Assembly (NCBI GenBank): GCA_030538185.1
Contig: JAUNUK010000001.1
Location: 546,296 to 610,295 of the forward strand
Direction of reading: 5' to 3'
DNA: 64,000 nt
Source: Actinomycetaceae bacterium
GTDB taxonomy: Bacteria; Actinomycetota; Actinomycetes; Actinomycetales; Actinomycetaceae
Positions 28,545 to 37,414 of this stretch are shown here, piece by piece. The notes under the pieces are model-generated. The model was not told the DNA's origin. It made no database searches and was given only the letters and a program-made list of their open reading frames with translations. A program made the translations under genes and the position numbers. How positions within the stretch are numbered: the stretch's first letter is position 1; each line of letters starts with the position of its first letter.

Positions 28545-29264
28545 TTATGTCTGGGCGATGCCCACGGCCTCGCGGTACTCATCGACAACTATGCGCATGG
28601 CTTTTTCTGCCAAGCTGGCTTGACCTTTGGAAATAGCCTCGAAAACTGCGTAGTGATCCTCACAGTGGGTGGAAGAAGGGTAAATAAACTCTTTGGGCCT
28701 GGTCGTCATGAACATGAGAACCGGGCGAGTTAATTGTGCATAAGGCATAAAGAAAGAATTGCCGCTCATCTGGACCAGGATTTCGTGGAAGGCAATATCG
28801 GCCTCCACGTACTCGATGCTGGCCTTTCCTGTTGGATCCTTGAGCCTGCGCATGGTTTCGCTGGCTTGCTCTAACTCGGGCAGAAGCTTTTGGTCGTCAC
28901 GGGTGGCTGCCAGCGAGGCTGCTATAGGTTCAACAGCAATACGTAGCACATTGAGGTCACGTAGGACTTCTTTGTGGTTTGGCCCCTCCATTTGCCACTC
29001 GAGGATGGCGTGATTGAAGGCGTCCCAATGTTCTTGAGCTTGAACGACGATGCCGACTCGCCTGCGGGACCTAACCATGCCAAGTTTTTCCAAGATTCGC
29101 ATGGCTTCACGAGCCACGGTCCTAGAAACACTAAAATGTGAACAGAGGAACTCAAGAGTAAAGGTAGAGCCAGGGGGGTATTCCCCGCCAACAATAGAGC
29201 GCCCAACTGATGCGACGATATCTTCATGCAACATGGCGGGCGCTTTTGCTGCCAGACGATCCAT
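28545..29264 (-). CDS. GntR/FadR-family transcription regulator
   Basis: A 239-residue regulator with an N-terminal winged helix (FTLEFLCSHFSVSRTVAREAMRILEKLGMV) and a C-terminal all-helical FCD ligand domain, including the metal-site pattern DIAFHEILVQMSGN and HCEDHYAVFEAI. Its effector is likely a sugar acid or other carboxylate, as is usual for FCD proteins. It is on the opposite strand inside what is normally one continuous ribosomal operon (rpsP-khpA-rimM-trmD-rplS), and no metabolic target gene is adjacent, so its regulon is unclear. Confidence 0.88.
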   Translation of the reverse strand: MDRLAAKAPAMLHEDIVASVGRSIVGGEYPPGSTFTLEFLCSHFSVSRTVAREAMRILEKLGMVRSRRRVGIVVQAQEHWDAFNHAILEWQMEGPNHKEVLRDLNVLRIAVEPIAASLAATRDDQKLLPELEQASETMRRLKDPTGKASIEYVEADIAFHEILVQMSGNSFFMPYAQLTRPVLMFMTTRPKEFIYPSSTHCEDHYAVFEAISKGQASLAEKAMRIVVDEYREAVGIAQT

Positions 29265-29379
29265 GTCCCCACCTCCGAGATATTGCGCAGCAGTGCTGTC
29301 TGCTCAGTTCATCATATAGTGGACTAAGTTCGTGGACATGAAAACCGAGTGTTGTAGAAATATTGACAAGGGGACGAGC

Positions 29380-29949
29380 ATGGAAATAACCGTTGGCCAC
29401 ATTGGGCCAGCTCGAGGGCTCAAGGGTGAAGTTTTCGTTCGTGCCACGACGGATAGGCCTGAGCTGTGGTTTTCCCCAGGTATGGTCCTGGGTACGCACA
29501 CATCTGAGCAAGAGTCCTTAACCGTGCGCAGTTATCGTGAGATCCAAAACAGAACAATTATCGCTTTTGAAGAGGCCCAGACTCGTAGCGAAGCCGAGAA
29601 GCTCCGCGGCATTACCCTGGTGGTAGACAGTGATGCGGCACAAGAGGCTTCATCTCAAGACCCAGATGATGAAGATTCCTACTACCCTCGTGAGCTGATC
29701 GGTTCACAGGTCTATGACCAAGCTGGTCGCCACATGGGTGAGGTGGTCGATGTGCAGATGGGTGGGGCACAAGACTTGCTGATCATCGCACCTGTAGTCG
29801 GAGGTGAAGGGACGTCTGGCGCAGAGTCTGAGGACTCACAGCCTGCCTCGGTTCTGCTTCCTTTCGTCACCGCCCTCGTACCTGATGTGGATGTGGAAGC
29901 CAAACGAATAACCATTGCCCCTCCGGGTGGCCTTTTCGCGGACGCGTGA
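29380..29949 (+). CDS. rimM: Ribosome maturation factor RimM
   Basis: Assists 30S subunit assembly by binding S19. The start at 29380 gives MEITVGHIGPARGLKGEVFVR, the usual N-terminal beta barrel, and has AAGGGG upstream; an earlier start at 29332 is not supported. The PRC-barrel half contains YYPRELIGSQVYDQAGRHMGEV and ends with ITIAPPGGLF. 189 residues, followed after 12 bases by trmD. Confidence 0.93.
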   Translation: MEITVGHIGPARGLKGEVFVRATTDRPELWFSPGMVLGTHTSEQESLTVRSYREIQNRTIIAFEEAQTRSEAEKLRGITLVVDSDAAQEASSQDPDDEDSYYPRELIGSQVYDQAGRHMGEVVDVQMGGAQDLLIIAPVVGGEGTSGAESEDSQPASVLLPFVTALVPDVDVEAKRITIAPPGGLFADA

Positions 29950-29961
29950 TCGGACAAACCT

Positions 29962-31332
29962 GTGAATATTGATATCATTTCCGTCTTTCCGCAGTTCTTC
30001 GACGCCCTTCAAGTGTCCCTAATGGGCAAGGCGCAAGACAAGGATTTACTGCATATATCTGTTCATGACCTGCGTTCTTGGACAACAGATCCGCATAGGA
30101 CTGTCGACGATACACCGTGTGGTGGCGGGGCAGGCATGGTGATGAAACCAGATGTGTGGGGACAAGCCCTAGACGAATGCCTATTTCCGAGGGCGAAAAG
30201 TGAGGACCGTGGTCTTGTTGAAGGGCGTGATGAGGCCCCTGCTGTGCCCCTCTTGGCGATTCCCACACCGAGTGGGACACCTTTGACGCAGCGTTTGGTG
30301 GAACGCATTGCGCGTGAGCGAGATCATTTGGTGATTGCCTGTGGCCGCTATGAAGGCATTGACTCAAGGGTCTCACGGCACTACGAGGCCCGTGAGGGGG
30401 TGGATGTCCTCGAGTTCTCCTTGGGGGACTACGTGCTAAACGGAGGTGAGGTTGCTGCCTGTGCGCTTATCGAGGCAGTCGGGCGTTTGGTTCCTGAGGT
30501 TGTCGGTAACCCCATGTCCTTGGTTGAAGAATCCCACGGGGCAGGCGGTTTGCTGGAATACGACAGTTACACGAGGCCTGTGACGTGGCGGGGTTTGGAT
30601 GTGCCCGAGGTTCTCTTGGGAGGCAACCACGCATTGATTGCACGCAAGCGCCGAGAGGAATCCTTGGAAAAAACCTTGGCCCGACGCCCTGATCTGCTTA
30701 AGACCTGTGATCCAAAAACCCTGGATAAACACGATCGTCAGTTTTTGGCCTTGCGTGGCCTGGCCTGGATTCCTGAAGCCACGGAGATTGAACTGCGCGT
30801 GGCTAACCAGGCAGATTGTGGTCAACTTAGTGCCTTGGCTCGTCGCCTTTTTCCTCTGGCGTGTCCACCGGAATTGTCCAAGGATGTGATCGCAGATTTT
30901 TGCGAGAAAAACTTCAATGACGAGTTTATGGCTGCCCTACTTGCCGATAGCGAAAATTATCAATTCTGTGTCGTGCATCCGCAAGGCGCGCCCCAAAAAC
31001 TGTTGGCCTATACGCTGATAGAACTGCGTCCCAACAATGTCGAGGTGCGCGAATACGGGGAAGGTGCTGCCCTGTACATGTCCAAGTGTTACGCAGATCC
31101 CAGTGTTCAAGGTTCTGGGATAGCCGGGGCGATACTGCAGTACGCCATTGAACAAGCCCGCGTGGCTGTCGCAGACGAAGACCGTTCAGTGATTTTGGGG
31201 ACGAATGAAGGAAATCGCCGAGCCAAGGCCTTTTACAAGGCCCATGGATTCAAGGTTGTTGGCCGCAGAATATTTGACGTCGGTGGGGTAGCCAACCGCG
31301 ATGTGGTGATGAGGCTTGGTTCAGCGAGGTAA
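29962..31332 (+). CDS. trmD: tRNA (guanine37-N1)-methyltransferase TrmD fused to a GNAT acetyltransferase
   Basis: Residues 1 to about 260 are TrmD, which methylates G37 of tRNAs to hold reading frame: NIDIISVFPQFFDAL, TPCGGGAGMVMKPD, ACGRYEGIDSRV (knot and SAM site), EFSLGDYVLNGGEVAA and LLGGNHALIARKRREE. The C-terminal 190 residues are a GNAT fold, with the acetyl-CoA loop VQGSGIAGAILQYAI and a NRRAKAFYKAHGFKVVGRR ending. Total 456 residues compared with about 240 for ordinary TrmD. The acetyl acceptor is unknown; a tRNA or ribosomal target is only a guess. An exact copy of the repeated word lies at 30183-30195. Confidence 0.93.
   Translation: MNIDIISVFPQFFDALQVSLMGKAQDKDLLHISVHDLRSWTTDPHRTVDDTPCGGGAGMVMKPDVWGQALDECLFPRAKSEDRGLVEGRDEAPAVPLLAIPTPSGTPLTQRLVERIARERDHLVIACGRYEGIDSRVSRHYEAREGVDVLEFSLGDYVLNGGEVAACALIEAVGRLVPEVVGNPMSLVEESHGAGGLLEYDSYTRPVTWRGLDVPEVLLGGNHALIARKRREESLEKTLARRPDLLKTCDPKTLDKHDRQFLALRGLAWIPEATEIELRVANQADCGQLSALARRLFPLACPPELSKDVIADFCEKNFNDEFMAALLADSENYQFCVVHPQGAPQKLLAYTLIELRPNNVEVREYGEGAALYMSKCYADPSVQGSGIAGAILQYAIEQARVAVADEDRSVILGTNEGNRRAKAFYKAHGFKVVGRRIFDVGGVANRDVVMRLGSAR
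30183..30195 (+). repeat. Repeated word ATTTCCGAGGGCG (coding copy)
   Basis: Exact copy within trmD, read as Phe-Pro-Arg-Ala in a weakly constrained insert of the enzyme. Confidence 0.8.
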
Positions 31333-31515
31333 CTCACAAGCCTTGCATGTGCTCCGGGTTCGACTCTGCTCGTTGAATATGGCAAACTTGTCCGGTCTGT
31401 GCTGTAAGGAATCCGCATACCTGCCACAGGGGGATGCGGGTGGACGGCACATCTTGTCCGTTCGGTGCTATGGCACCCAAGGCACGCGTGACCTGTGGCA
31501 CGAGTGGAGAGAAAA

Positions 31516-31857
31516 ATGCAGAAGCTAGACGGTTTTGATGCCACCTCACTCAAATCCGATATTCCTGAGTTCCGTCCCGGTGACACCGTCAAGGTTCACG
31601 TAAAGGTGACAGAAGGTGCGCGTACGCGTATCCAGATTTTCCAAGGCGTGGTCATTGCCCGCCGTGGTGCAGGTGTCTCAGAGTCCTACACGGTCCGCAA
31701 GATGTCTTTCGGCGTGGGCGTAGAGCGCACATTCCCATTGCACACACCCACAGTGGAACAAATTGAACTGGTGTCACGCGGCAAGGTTCGTCGCGCCAAG
31801 CTGTACTACCTGCGTAAGTTGCGCGGCAAGGCTGCCAAGATCGTTGAAAAGCGCTGA
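31516..31857 (+). CDS. rplS: 50S ribosomal protein L19
   Basis: The 113 residues match L19 throughout ([66 protein letters not shown]). The start at 31516 (MQKLDGFD) is chosen by family length and a GGAGAG site; an ATG-like GTG at 31495 would add seven residues. A 183-bp leader with a CCGCAT-ATGCGG hairpin precedes it, so it may have its own promoter. Closed by a strong terminator. Confidence 0.95.
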   Translation: MQKLDGFDATSLKSDIPEFRPGDTVKVHVKVTEGARTRIQIFQGVVIARRGAGVSESYTVRKMSFGVGVERTFPLHTPTVEQIELVSRGKVRRAKLYYLRKLRGKAAKIVEKR

Positions 31858-31882
31858 GCGTTTGAATTGACCTAGTGTTGCG

Positions 31883-31918
31883 TATGCCTGGCGTGAAAAC
31901 GCCAGGCATAATGCTTTT
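31883..31918 (+). terminator. Rho-independent terminator after rplS
   Basis: A perfect 12-bp stem (31883-31894 with 31899-31910) around a GAAA tetraloop, followed by ATGCTTTT. Confidence 0.85.
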
Positions 31919-31967
31919 AGGGCACGTGGTTGTGCGAGGATAGAACCTGAGGCAGAGGGGGGATAGA

Positions 31968-32900
31968 GTGATTCGAAAAAGAATCAAGGACACTCCTCGT
32001 CAAAAGCCCGGCGGTTTTGAGGTCAGGGGCGCTTCTGGTCCACGCAGTTCCATCGCACAAGAAACCCGAGAGTACGGCGGAAAACCAGATCTTTCACTGA
32101 GCTCGTTAACCTCAGGATTAGCTCAAAACCGATTACCTCCCCAGCTGTCAAAGGCCGAGGAAGCCAAACGGAAAAAATCCAGAGCCTGGGTGCGCGAAAT
32201 GGTATTCGTCATGATTACGGCACTGGCCATTTCGGCCCTGGTACGCGCAGTGTTGATCCAGACTTTTTACATCCCTTCGGCATCGATGGAAAACACCCTC
32301 ATGGTCGATGACGCCATTTTAGTTACCAAAATGGCACCTAAATTGAGTCCCTTGAATCGCGGGGACACTGTCGTCTTCAAAGATAGAGAAAACTGGCTGG
32401 GCGAGGATCCCGGTGCGAAAAAGCCGCAAGGCTTCGCCGCCACAGGCTTAGGCGCAAAGATAGCCGAGGCCATGGTGTTCTTGGGCCTTCGTCCAGAGAC
32501 CTCGGATTCTCATCTGGTCAAGCGCGTGATCGGCACAGGAGGGGATCGGGTTCGTTGCTGCACGGTTGATGGACGCCTGGAGATCAACGGCAAAGCAGTG
32601 GACGAGATGTATCTGCACCCCAGTGCGACCCGAGCCTCTGTCGTCGATTTCGATGTGACGGTGCCCCCAGATCACTTATGGGTCTTGGGAGATAACCGCA
32701 ATAACTCTGGCGATTCACGCTCACATATGGCCGATCCTTCGGAAGGCTTCATACCCTTGGATGATGTGGTCGGGCGCGCTTTCTTGGCGGTGTGGCCCCT
32801 GGATCGAGTCGGAATGTTGTCAAACTCTTGTGCCTTCTACGGGGTGCCCGATCCCGTTGCCAAGACCGAAACACCAGCACAGCCCTCTGCTAAAAAATGA
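31968..32900 (+). CDS. lepB: Signal peptidase I
   Basis: Membrane serine protease that removes signal peptides from secreted proteins. The 310 residues have a basic cytoplasmic N-terminus of about 75 residues, one membrane helix (MVFVMITALAISALVRAVLI), the nucleophile Ser in IPSASMENTLMVDD, the general-base Lys in SHLVKRVIGTGGD and the C-terminal box GDNRNNSGDSRSH. GTG start with GAGGGGGGA upstream. Overlaps rnhB by four bases. Confidence 0.95.
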   Translation: MIRKRIKDTPRQKPGGFEVRGASGPRSSIAQETREYGGKPDLSLSSLTSGLAQNRLPPQLSKAEEAKRKKSRAWVREMVFVMITALAISALVRAVLIQTFYIPSASMENTLMVDDAILVTKMAPKLSPLNRGDTVVFKDRENWLGEDPGAKKPQGFAATGLGAKIAEAMVFLGLRPETSDSHLVKRVIGTGGDRVRCCTVDGRLEINGKAVDEMYLHPSATRASVVDFDVTVPPDHLWVLGDNRNNSGDSRSHMADPSEGFIPLDDVVGRAFLAVWPLDRVGMLSNSCAFYGVPDPVAKTETPAQPSAKK

Positions 32901-33589
32901 CAGCCGTATTCCCGCACGACGACACTGAACAGACATTGCTGGAGACCCACACCTACGTTGCTGGTATCGACGAAGTGGGACGCGGCGCCCTGGCAGGCCC
33001 CGTGTGCATCGGTTTAACCGTGTTGTCCAAGGAATGTGGTAAAGCCCCTGGCGGGATTCGAGACTCTAAAGATCTGCGTCCCGCAAAACGGGCAGAACTG
33101 GCCCCTTTGATTCGACAGTGGGTGCAAGATTGGGCCGTAGGGTGGGCCAGTGCCCAAGAAATCGACGCCTACGGGATTGTGGGAGGCCTGCGTCTGGCAA
33201 CGTGGCGTGCCTTGCAGGAAGTTGAAGGGCGCGGGCACCTGCCGCAGGTAGTCATCCTGGATGGGTCACATGACTACCTTTCACCCCCTGCAGATGCGTT
33301 GTTTGGTGATTTCCCCGTGTCCGTGTGCGCCCCGCCCTCGGCAATGCCGAAAGTTCTGACCGAGGTTAAAGCTGACCAAAGGATCCAGCTGGTGGCAGGG
33401 GCCTCCGTTATCGCAAAGGTCGCAAGAGACACCTATATGGAGGAACTGCAAGATCCTGGCTATGACTGGAAAAGCAATAAAGGATACGCATCTGCCAGAC
33501 ATGTCCAAGGCCTGAAAACCCTGGGCGTAAGCGAAATACATCGGCGCTCCTGGAAGCTTCCGGGCATTGTGCCCACAAACTTGGCATGA
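32897..33589 (+). CDS. rnhB: Ribonuclease HII
   Basis: Removes ribonucleotides from DNA and RNA of RNA-DNA hybrids. The 230 residues carry the catalytic acidic residues in GIDEVGRGALAGPV and LDGSHDYL and the KVARDTYMEE segment, with a C-terminal SNKGYASARHVQGL typical of HII. Translationally coupled on both sides (ATGA overlaps with lepB and DUF2469). Contains an exact copy of the repeated word at 33332-33345. Confidence 0.95.
   Translation: MTAVFPHDDTEQTLLETHTYVAGIDEVGRGALAGPVCIGLTVLSKECGKAPGGIRDSKDLRPAKRAELAPLIRQWVQDWAVGWASAQEIDAYGIVGGLRLATWRALQEVEGRGHLPQVVILDGSHDYLSPPADALFGDFPVSVCAPPSAMPKVLTEVKADQRIQLVAGASVIAKVARDTYMEELQDPGYDWKSNKGYASARHVQGLKTLGVSEIHRRSWKLPGIVPTNLA
33332..33345 (-). repeat. 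Repeated word ATTGCCGAGGGCGG (coding copy)
   Basis: Exact 14-bp copy antisense within rnhB, read as Pro-Pro-Ser-Ala-Met. Confidence 0.8.
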
Positions 33590-33906
33590 TTGACCCTGTG
33601 ACGAACGACGATATCGAAGCCTACGAGAATAACCTCGAGCTAGAACTGTACCGTGAGTACAGGGATGTGGTGAACCTGTTTTCCTACGTGGTTGAGACAG
33701 AAAGGCGCTTTTACCTGGCGAATTTTGTTGACGTCAAGGTGCACAACACCAGCGGCGGAGATGTGTTCTTTGAGGTGTCCATGTCGGATGCCTGGGTGTG
33801 GGATGTCTATCGGTCCACTCGCTTCGTGAAATCCGTGAGGGTTGTGACCTTCAAGGACGTCAATGTGGAAGAGCTCAGCAAGCCCGAGATAGAGGTTCCT
33901 AGCTAG
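33586..33906 (+). CDS. DUF2469 family protein
   Basis: A 106-residue acidic protein highly conserved in Actinomycetota and always near rnhB and lepB. Characteristic text is NDDIEAYENNLELELYREYRDV and VVETERRFYLANFVDVKVH. No catalytic motif is evident; function unknown. Coupled to rnhB by a four-base overlap. Confidence 0.92.
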   Translation: MIDPVTNDDIEAYENNLELELYREYRDVVNLFSYVVETERRFYLANFVDVKVHNTSGGDVFFEVSMSDAWVWDVYRSTRFVKSVRVVTFKDVNVEELSKPEIEVPS

Positions 33907-33932
33907 GCAGCAGGCCACCTGCCCTTTGTGGG

Positions 33933-33967
33933 TTATCCACAGCTGCCTCGTTTTGAGGTTATCCACT
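33933..33967. promoter_or_regulatory. Paired DnaA-box-like sites, 26-bp pitch (pair 2)
   Basis: TTATCCACA at 33933-33941 and TTATCCACT at 33959-33967, 17 bases apart, upstream of yraN-comM-dprA. The orientation is opposite to pairs 1 and 3. Read on the minus strand, its spacer shares CT..AAACG with pair 1. Confidence 0.6.
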
Positions 33968-34032
33968 TCTGTACTGATTGAGACTGCTTCGCGTTGTGCC
34001 CGCGCTCCACAGTAGGGGTGGAGGTGGTCGCA

Positions 34033-34389
34033 ATGAACAACCAAGAACGAGGGCGGCTCGGTGAAGACCTGGCGGTGGAGTTTTTACTGGGCGCAGAATA
34101 TGTGGTCATAGACCGTAACTGGCGGTGTCGGCACGGAGAAGTCGACATTATTGCCAGGGACGTGGATGGAAGCGTCGTCTTCATCGAGGTCAAATTACGT
34201 TCTTCTGTGGCCTTCGGGACACCTGCAGCGGCAATCAACCTGTCAAAGTTGCGCCGCATGTGGATGGTCGCCCGTACTTGGGCACACGAGCACCTTCCCT
34301 ATGGCACGGTGCTGCGCGTGGACCTGATTGCCGTGGTTTTGGCGGATGGCGAGGCGCCACGGATCGAACACCGCAAGGGGCTGCAATGA
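34033..34389 (+). CDS. UPF0102/YraN family nuclease-like protein
   Basis: A 118-residue protein with the endonuclease-like fold residues of the family: GEDLAVEFLL, NWRCRHGEVDIIARD and FIEVKLRS (the E-x-K element). The start at 34033 is chosen for GGAGG nine bases upstream and family alignment; 33994 is an alternative. It is coupled by ATGA overlap to comM. A role in DNA processing or recombination is inferred from the neighbours. Confidence 0.9.
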   Translation: MNNQERGRLGEDLAVEFLLGAEYVVIDRNWRCRHGEVDIIARDVDGSVVFIEVKLRSSVAFGTPAAAINLSKLRRMWMVARTWAHEHLPYGTVLRVDLIAVVLADGEAPRIEHRKGLQ

Positions 34390-35933
34390 GCTGCGGATCT
34401 GCCTGGGGCATAGGGCTGGTCGGCATGGAGGGGCATATCGTCAATGTCGAGGTCTCATTGACCGACGGGATACCTGGATTGACCTTGGTGGGGATGCCAG
34501 ACAGGGCTGTGCGTGAGGCCCAAGACCGGGTGAAATCGGCCCTGGCGGCCTGCAAGGTGATGTGGCCAGACCGCAGGGTTGTTATTAATCTATCCCCGGC
34601 TTCGGTGCCCAAGGTGGGGTCCGGTTATGACTTGGCCATTGCCCTTGCGGTTATGGCGGCATGTGGAAAAGTCGACAGGCAAAGCACGCACAATTGTGTA
34701 CACATTGCTGAGCTGGGACTGGACGGCAGGACACATCCGGTCAGGGGTGTACTTCCTGCCGTGAAGGCAGCGGTCGAAAGAGGGGCTGGGTGTGTTGTGG
34801 TCGCGCAACAGTCTCTATCGGAGGCTTCTTTGGTGCCTGGCATCAAGGTGATTGGGGTGCAGCACCTGGCCCAGGCGATTGCAGTACACGGAGGTAAGGC
34901 GGATATGCCGAAGCTGACACATGTGCCGCAGACTGTGGGCCCTTTGGCAGAACCTAGCGAGGCTATGTGTGGGGACTTGAGTGAGGTTAGAGGCCAGGGC
35001 GTACCTCGAAGGGCGCTTGAGGTTGCGGCAGCAGGAGCACATCACCTCTTGATGATTGGGTCGCCAGGGGCAGGCAAAACCATGTTGGCATCACGCATGC
35101 CCAGCATCCTGCCGGCACTGAATACAGAGGATGCCATCGAGGTGACCGCCCTTCGTTCCTTGGCGGGCCTCTTTGAAGCCCACCAAGGTCTGATCACACG
35201 AAGCCCCTTTGAAGCGCCACACCATTCGGCAACCCTGCCAGCGATTGTGGGCGGTGGTACAGGGATCCCAATGCCAGGGTCTGCCTCGCTGGCGCACAAG
35301 GGGGTGCTCTTTTTGGATGAGGCGCCAGAGTTTGGGACGCGAGTCTTAGATGCCCTGCGTCAGCCCTTGGAATCCGGTGTGGTCGTCTTGCGCAGGGCGG
35401 CAGGGCACGCCACCTATCCTGCGCGTTTTCAATTGGTTATGGCGGCAAACCCTTGTCCTTGTGGTTTTGCAGGTTCCAGGAAGGTCGAATGTACCTGCAC
35501 CCCCTGGCAGCGCGTTCGCTACCTGGAGCGCCTATCAGGGCCGTTGTTGGACAGGATAGACATCCAGATTCACGTCGATACCCCCACAATGAAAGCCCTG
35601 GGGGCCAGCGAGGAACCTGAATCTTCAACGGTCGTGGCTGCGCGCGTAGTGGCGGCGCGTGCTGCACAAGCAAAGCGTTGGGGTCCGCACGGGTGGCTAA
35701 CGAACAGCGAGGTACCTGGGCCTTTTTTGCGCAGGCCAGAGTCCGGGCTCGACCCAGTGTTATTAGGCCACATTGACGCGGCAGTCGATAAAGGCACCCT
35801 AACCATGCGAGGAGCCGACAGGGTTTTACGCCTGGCCTGGTCTATTGCAGACCTTGCGGGGGACGTGAGCCCCAAACTGACACATTTAGGTGAGGCCATG
35901 TCCTTGCGTACACAGACAGGAAGAAGACAATGA
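34386..35933 (+). CDS. comM: ComM-like AAA+ ATPase (YifB / Mg-chelatase-related)
   Basis: Hexameric helicase that in naturally competent bacteria extends branch migration during integration of taken-up DNA. The start at 34386 overlaps the yraN stop. The 515 residues have an N-terminal ChlI/Lon-like domain (VEVSLTDGIPGLTLVGMPD), Walker A GSPGAGKTMLASRMPSILP, Walker B GVLFLDEAPEFG, the Cys-rich NPCPCGFAG with CTCTPWQ, and a C-terminal helical lid. Its pairing with dprA marks a DNA-uptake and recombination module, though both genes also persist in species not known to be competent. Confidence 0.92.
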   Translation: MSCGSAWGIGLVGMEGHIVNVEVSLTDGIPGLTLVGMPDRAVREAQDRVKSALAACKVMWPDRRVVINLSPASVPKVGSGYDLAIALAVMAACGKVDRQSTHNCVHIAELGLDGRTHPVRGVLPAVKAAVERGAGCVVVAQQSLSEASLVPGIKVIGVQHLAQAIAVHGGKADMPKLTHVPQTVGPLAEPSEAMCGDLSEVRGQGVPRRALEVAAAGAHHLLMIGSPGAGKTMLASRMPSILPALNTEDAIEVTALRSLAGLFEAHQGLITRSPFEAPHHSATLPAIVGGGTGIPMPGSASLAHKGVLFLDEAPEFGTRVLDALRQPLESGVVVLRRAAGHATYPARFQLVMAANPCPCGFAGSRKVECTCTPWQRVRYLERLSGPLLDRIDIQIHVDTPTMKALGASEEPESSTVVAARVVAARAAQAKRWGPHGWLTNSEVPGPFLRRPESGLDPVLLGHIDAAVDKGTLTMRGADRVLRLAWSIADLAGDVSPKLTHLGEAMSLRTQTGRRQ

Positions 35934-37093
35934 CAGTTTCGATGGATGTTTGTCGTGCGTTTGCGACGTGGTCTGCCCTGTGTGAGCCGGGTGATGAGGC
36001 GGCAGGGATATTGGTTCAGTCCCTGGGACCAGTGGAAGCCCTGCGGGTAGTAAGCGAGTGGGAACCTGGTTCTCGCGTACCTAATGGCTTCGACTCCCGT
36101 GGGGAGCGCCGCCCGTGGATGCTTTCGTTTGAACGTTGGAAACTGCGCCTAATGGACCTGGACCTGGACTATCACTTGCGAACCCTGGACAATGTGCGCG
36201 GTATCTTGGTAGTGCCAGGCGATCCCCGGTGGCCTGAGGTCCTCAATGATTTAGGAAACGCCAGGCCACACGCCTTGTGGGTCAGGGGGGATCCTCACGC
36301 GCTTGTGCGGTGCGTGCAAGGGCGCAGTGTTTCCTTGGTGGGTGCCAGGGCAGCCACCAGGTACGGGGCAGATGTGGCGGGAGAGTTGGCTTATGAACTC
36401 AATCAACAAGGCGTTTGGGTGGTTTCGGGAGGCGCTTATGGGATCGACGCCGCAGCCCACAGGGGAGCCATGTCTTCTGTGGGCCTGAGTGTCGCCATAA
36501 TGGCCGGGGGAGTGGACTCTTTCTATCCAGCTACCAACACCGGGTTATTGGAACAGTTGACAAACAAAGGTGCCGTTATTGCCGAGGTGCCCTGCGGGTG
36601 GAGGCCAGCCAAACAGCGGTTTTTATTACGCAATCGCTTGATTGCGGCACTGACACAGGCCACGGTTGTCGTAGAGGCCGGTGCCAGGTCTGGGGCTGTG
36701 TCCACCGTGAATCACGCGCGCGGCCTTGGGCGCCACGTTGCCGCTGTTCCAGGTCCTGTCACAAGTTCAGCATCTGTGGGTTGCCACCAGCTATTGCGCG
36801 AAGGCGCGGTATGTGTGACCTCGGCAGCTGAGATCATTGAGCTGGTCTCACCGATTGGCGTGGCCGGGGCCCCAATCCCTTCAGGCGCACAATCCCTGTT
36901 TTCCAACCGCAGCCCAGAGTGCTCCCGAGTCCTGGATGCCATGCCCAAAAACGGGTGGACCACACCAGAGAAAATAGCCCGAATAGCCGGTGTCACCGTG
37001 GCCGAGGCCCGCTCCAACCTAGGCATCCTAGAGCTAGAAGGCCTTATAGAGTCCAAATCCGGAAAATACACCTGGAAACACTTGGGAATGTAG
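35930..37093 (+). CDS. dprA: DNA processing protein DprA
   Basis: Loads RecA on incoming single-stranded DNA in transformation. The 387 residues contain the Rossmann-like core with SLVGARAATRYGADV, VVSGGAYGIDAAAHRGAM and GGVDSFYPATN, the phosphate-binding RPAKQRFLLRNRLIAALTQA, and a C-terminal winged-helix domain (about 320-387) not present in minimal DprA. Coupled to comM by ATGA. A toxin-antitoxin-like pair follows five bases later. Confidence 0.95.
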   Translation: MTVSMDVCRAFATWSALCEPGDEAAGILVQSLGPVEALRVVSEWEPGSRVPNGFDSRGERRPWMLSFERWKLRLMDLDLDYHLRTLDNVRGILVVPGDPRWPEVLNDLGNARPHALWVRGDPHALVRCVQGRSVSLVGARAATRYGADVAGELAYELNQQGVWVVSGGAYGIDAAAHRGAMSSVGLSVAIMAGGVDSFYPATNTGLLEQLTNKGAVIAEVPCGWRPAKQRFLLRNRLIAALTQATVVVEAGARSGAVSTVNHARGLGRHVAAVPGPVTSSASVGCHQLLREGAVCVTSAAEIIELVSPIGVAGAPIPSGAQSLFSNRSPECSRVLDAMPKNGWTTPEKIARIAGVTVAEARSNLGILELEGLIESKSGKYTWKHLGM

Positions 37094-37097
37094 TACA

Positions 37098-37412
37098 ATG
37101 TCGTACATTGGTGAGGATCTTCAATGGGAGCCGGAAGACGCGTCCTACACTCGTGGACGTCCTGACAGGTATGAAGGAGCGGTATCGCTGGAACCTGAAT
37201 GGTGTCAAGAGGTCCTGCACGATTTGTGTTTGGTCGCCTTCGAACCAGATCCGAAATCTCGGACAGGATCATCCAGCTTCATTGGATTTTCACCAAGTGC
37301 TGGTCGGGTGCTGGTTGTTATCGCATTTCGGGATCGAGATGGGGATTTACATCTGATCAACGCATGGCCTGCCTCCGGTTCGGATAAGAAATTTTACGAA
37401 GAGAGTGACTAG
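37098..37412 (+). CDS. BrnT-like putative toxin (module 1)
   Basis: A 104-residue protein whose second half (GRVLVVIAFRDRDGD, HLINAWPASGSDKKFYEE) resembles the RNase toxin BrnT, which has a beta sheet followed by an RIISAR-like strand and a basic YEE ending. The first half is diverged. The start codon lies in an imperfect inverted repeat (about 37086-37108), a possible autoregulatory operator. It is two bases from a ribbon-helix-helix-like partner, the normal BrnT-BrnA order. It is inserted between dprA and xerC. Confidence 0.6.
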   Translation: MSYIGEDLQWEPEDASYTRGRPDRYEGAVSLEPEWCQEVLHDLCLVAFEPDPKSRTGSSSFIGFSPSAGRVLVVIAFRDRDGDLHLINAWPASGSDKKFYEESD

Positions 37413-37414
37413 CT

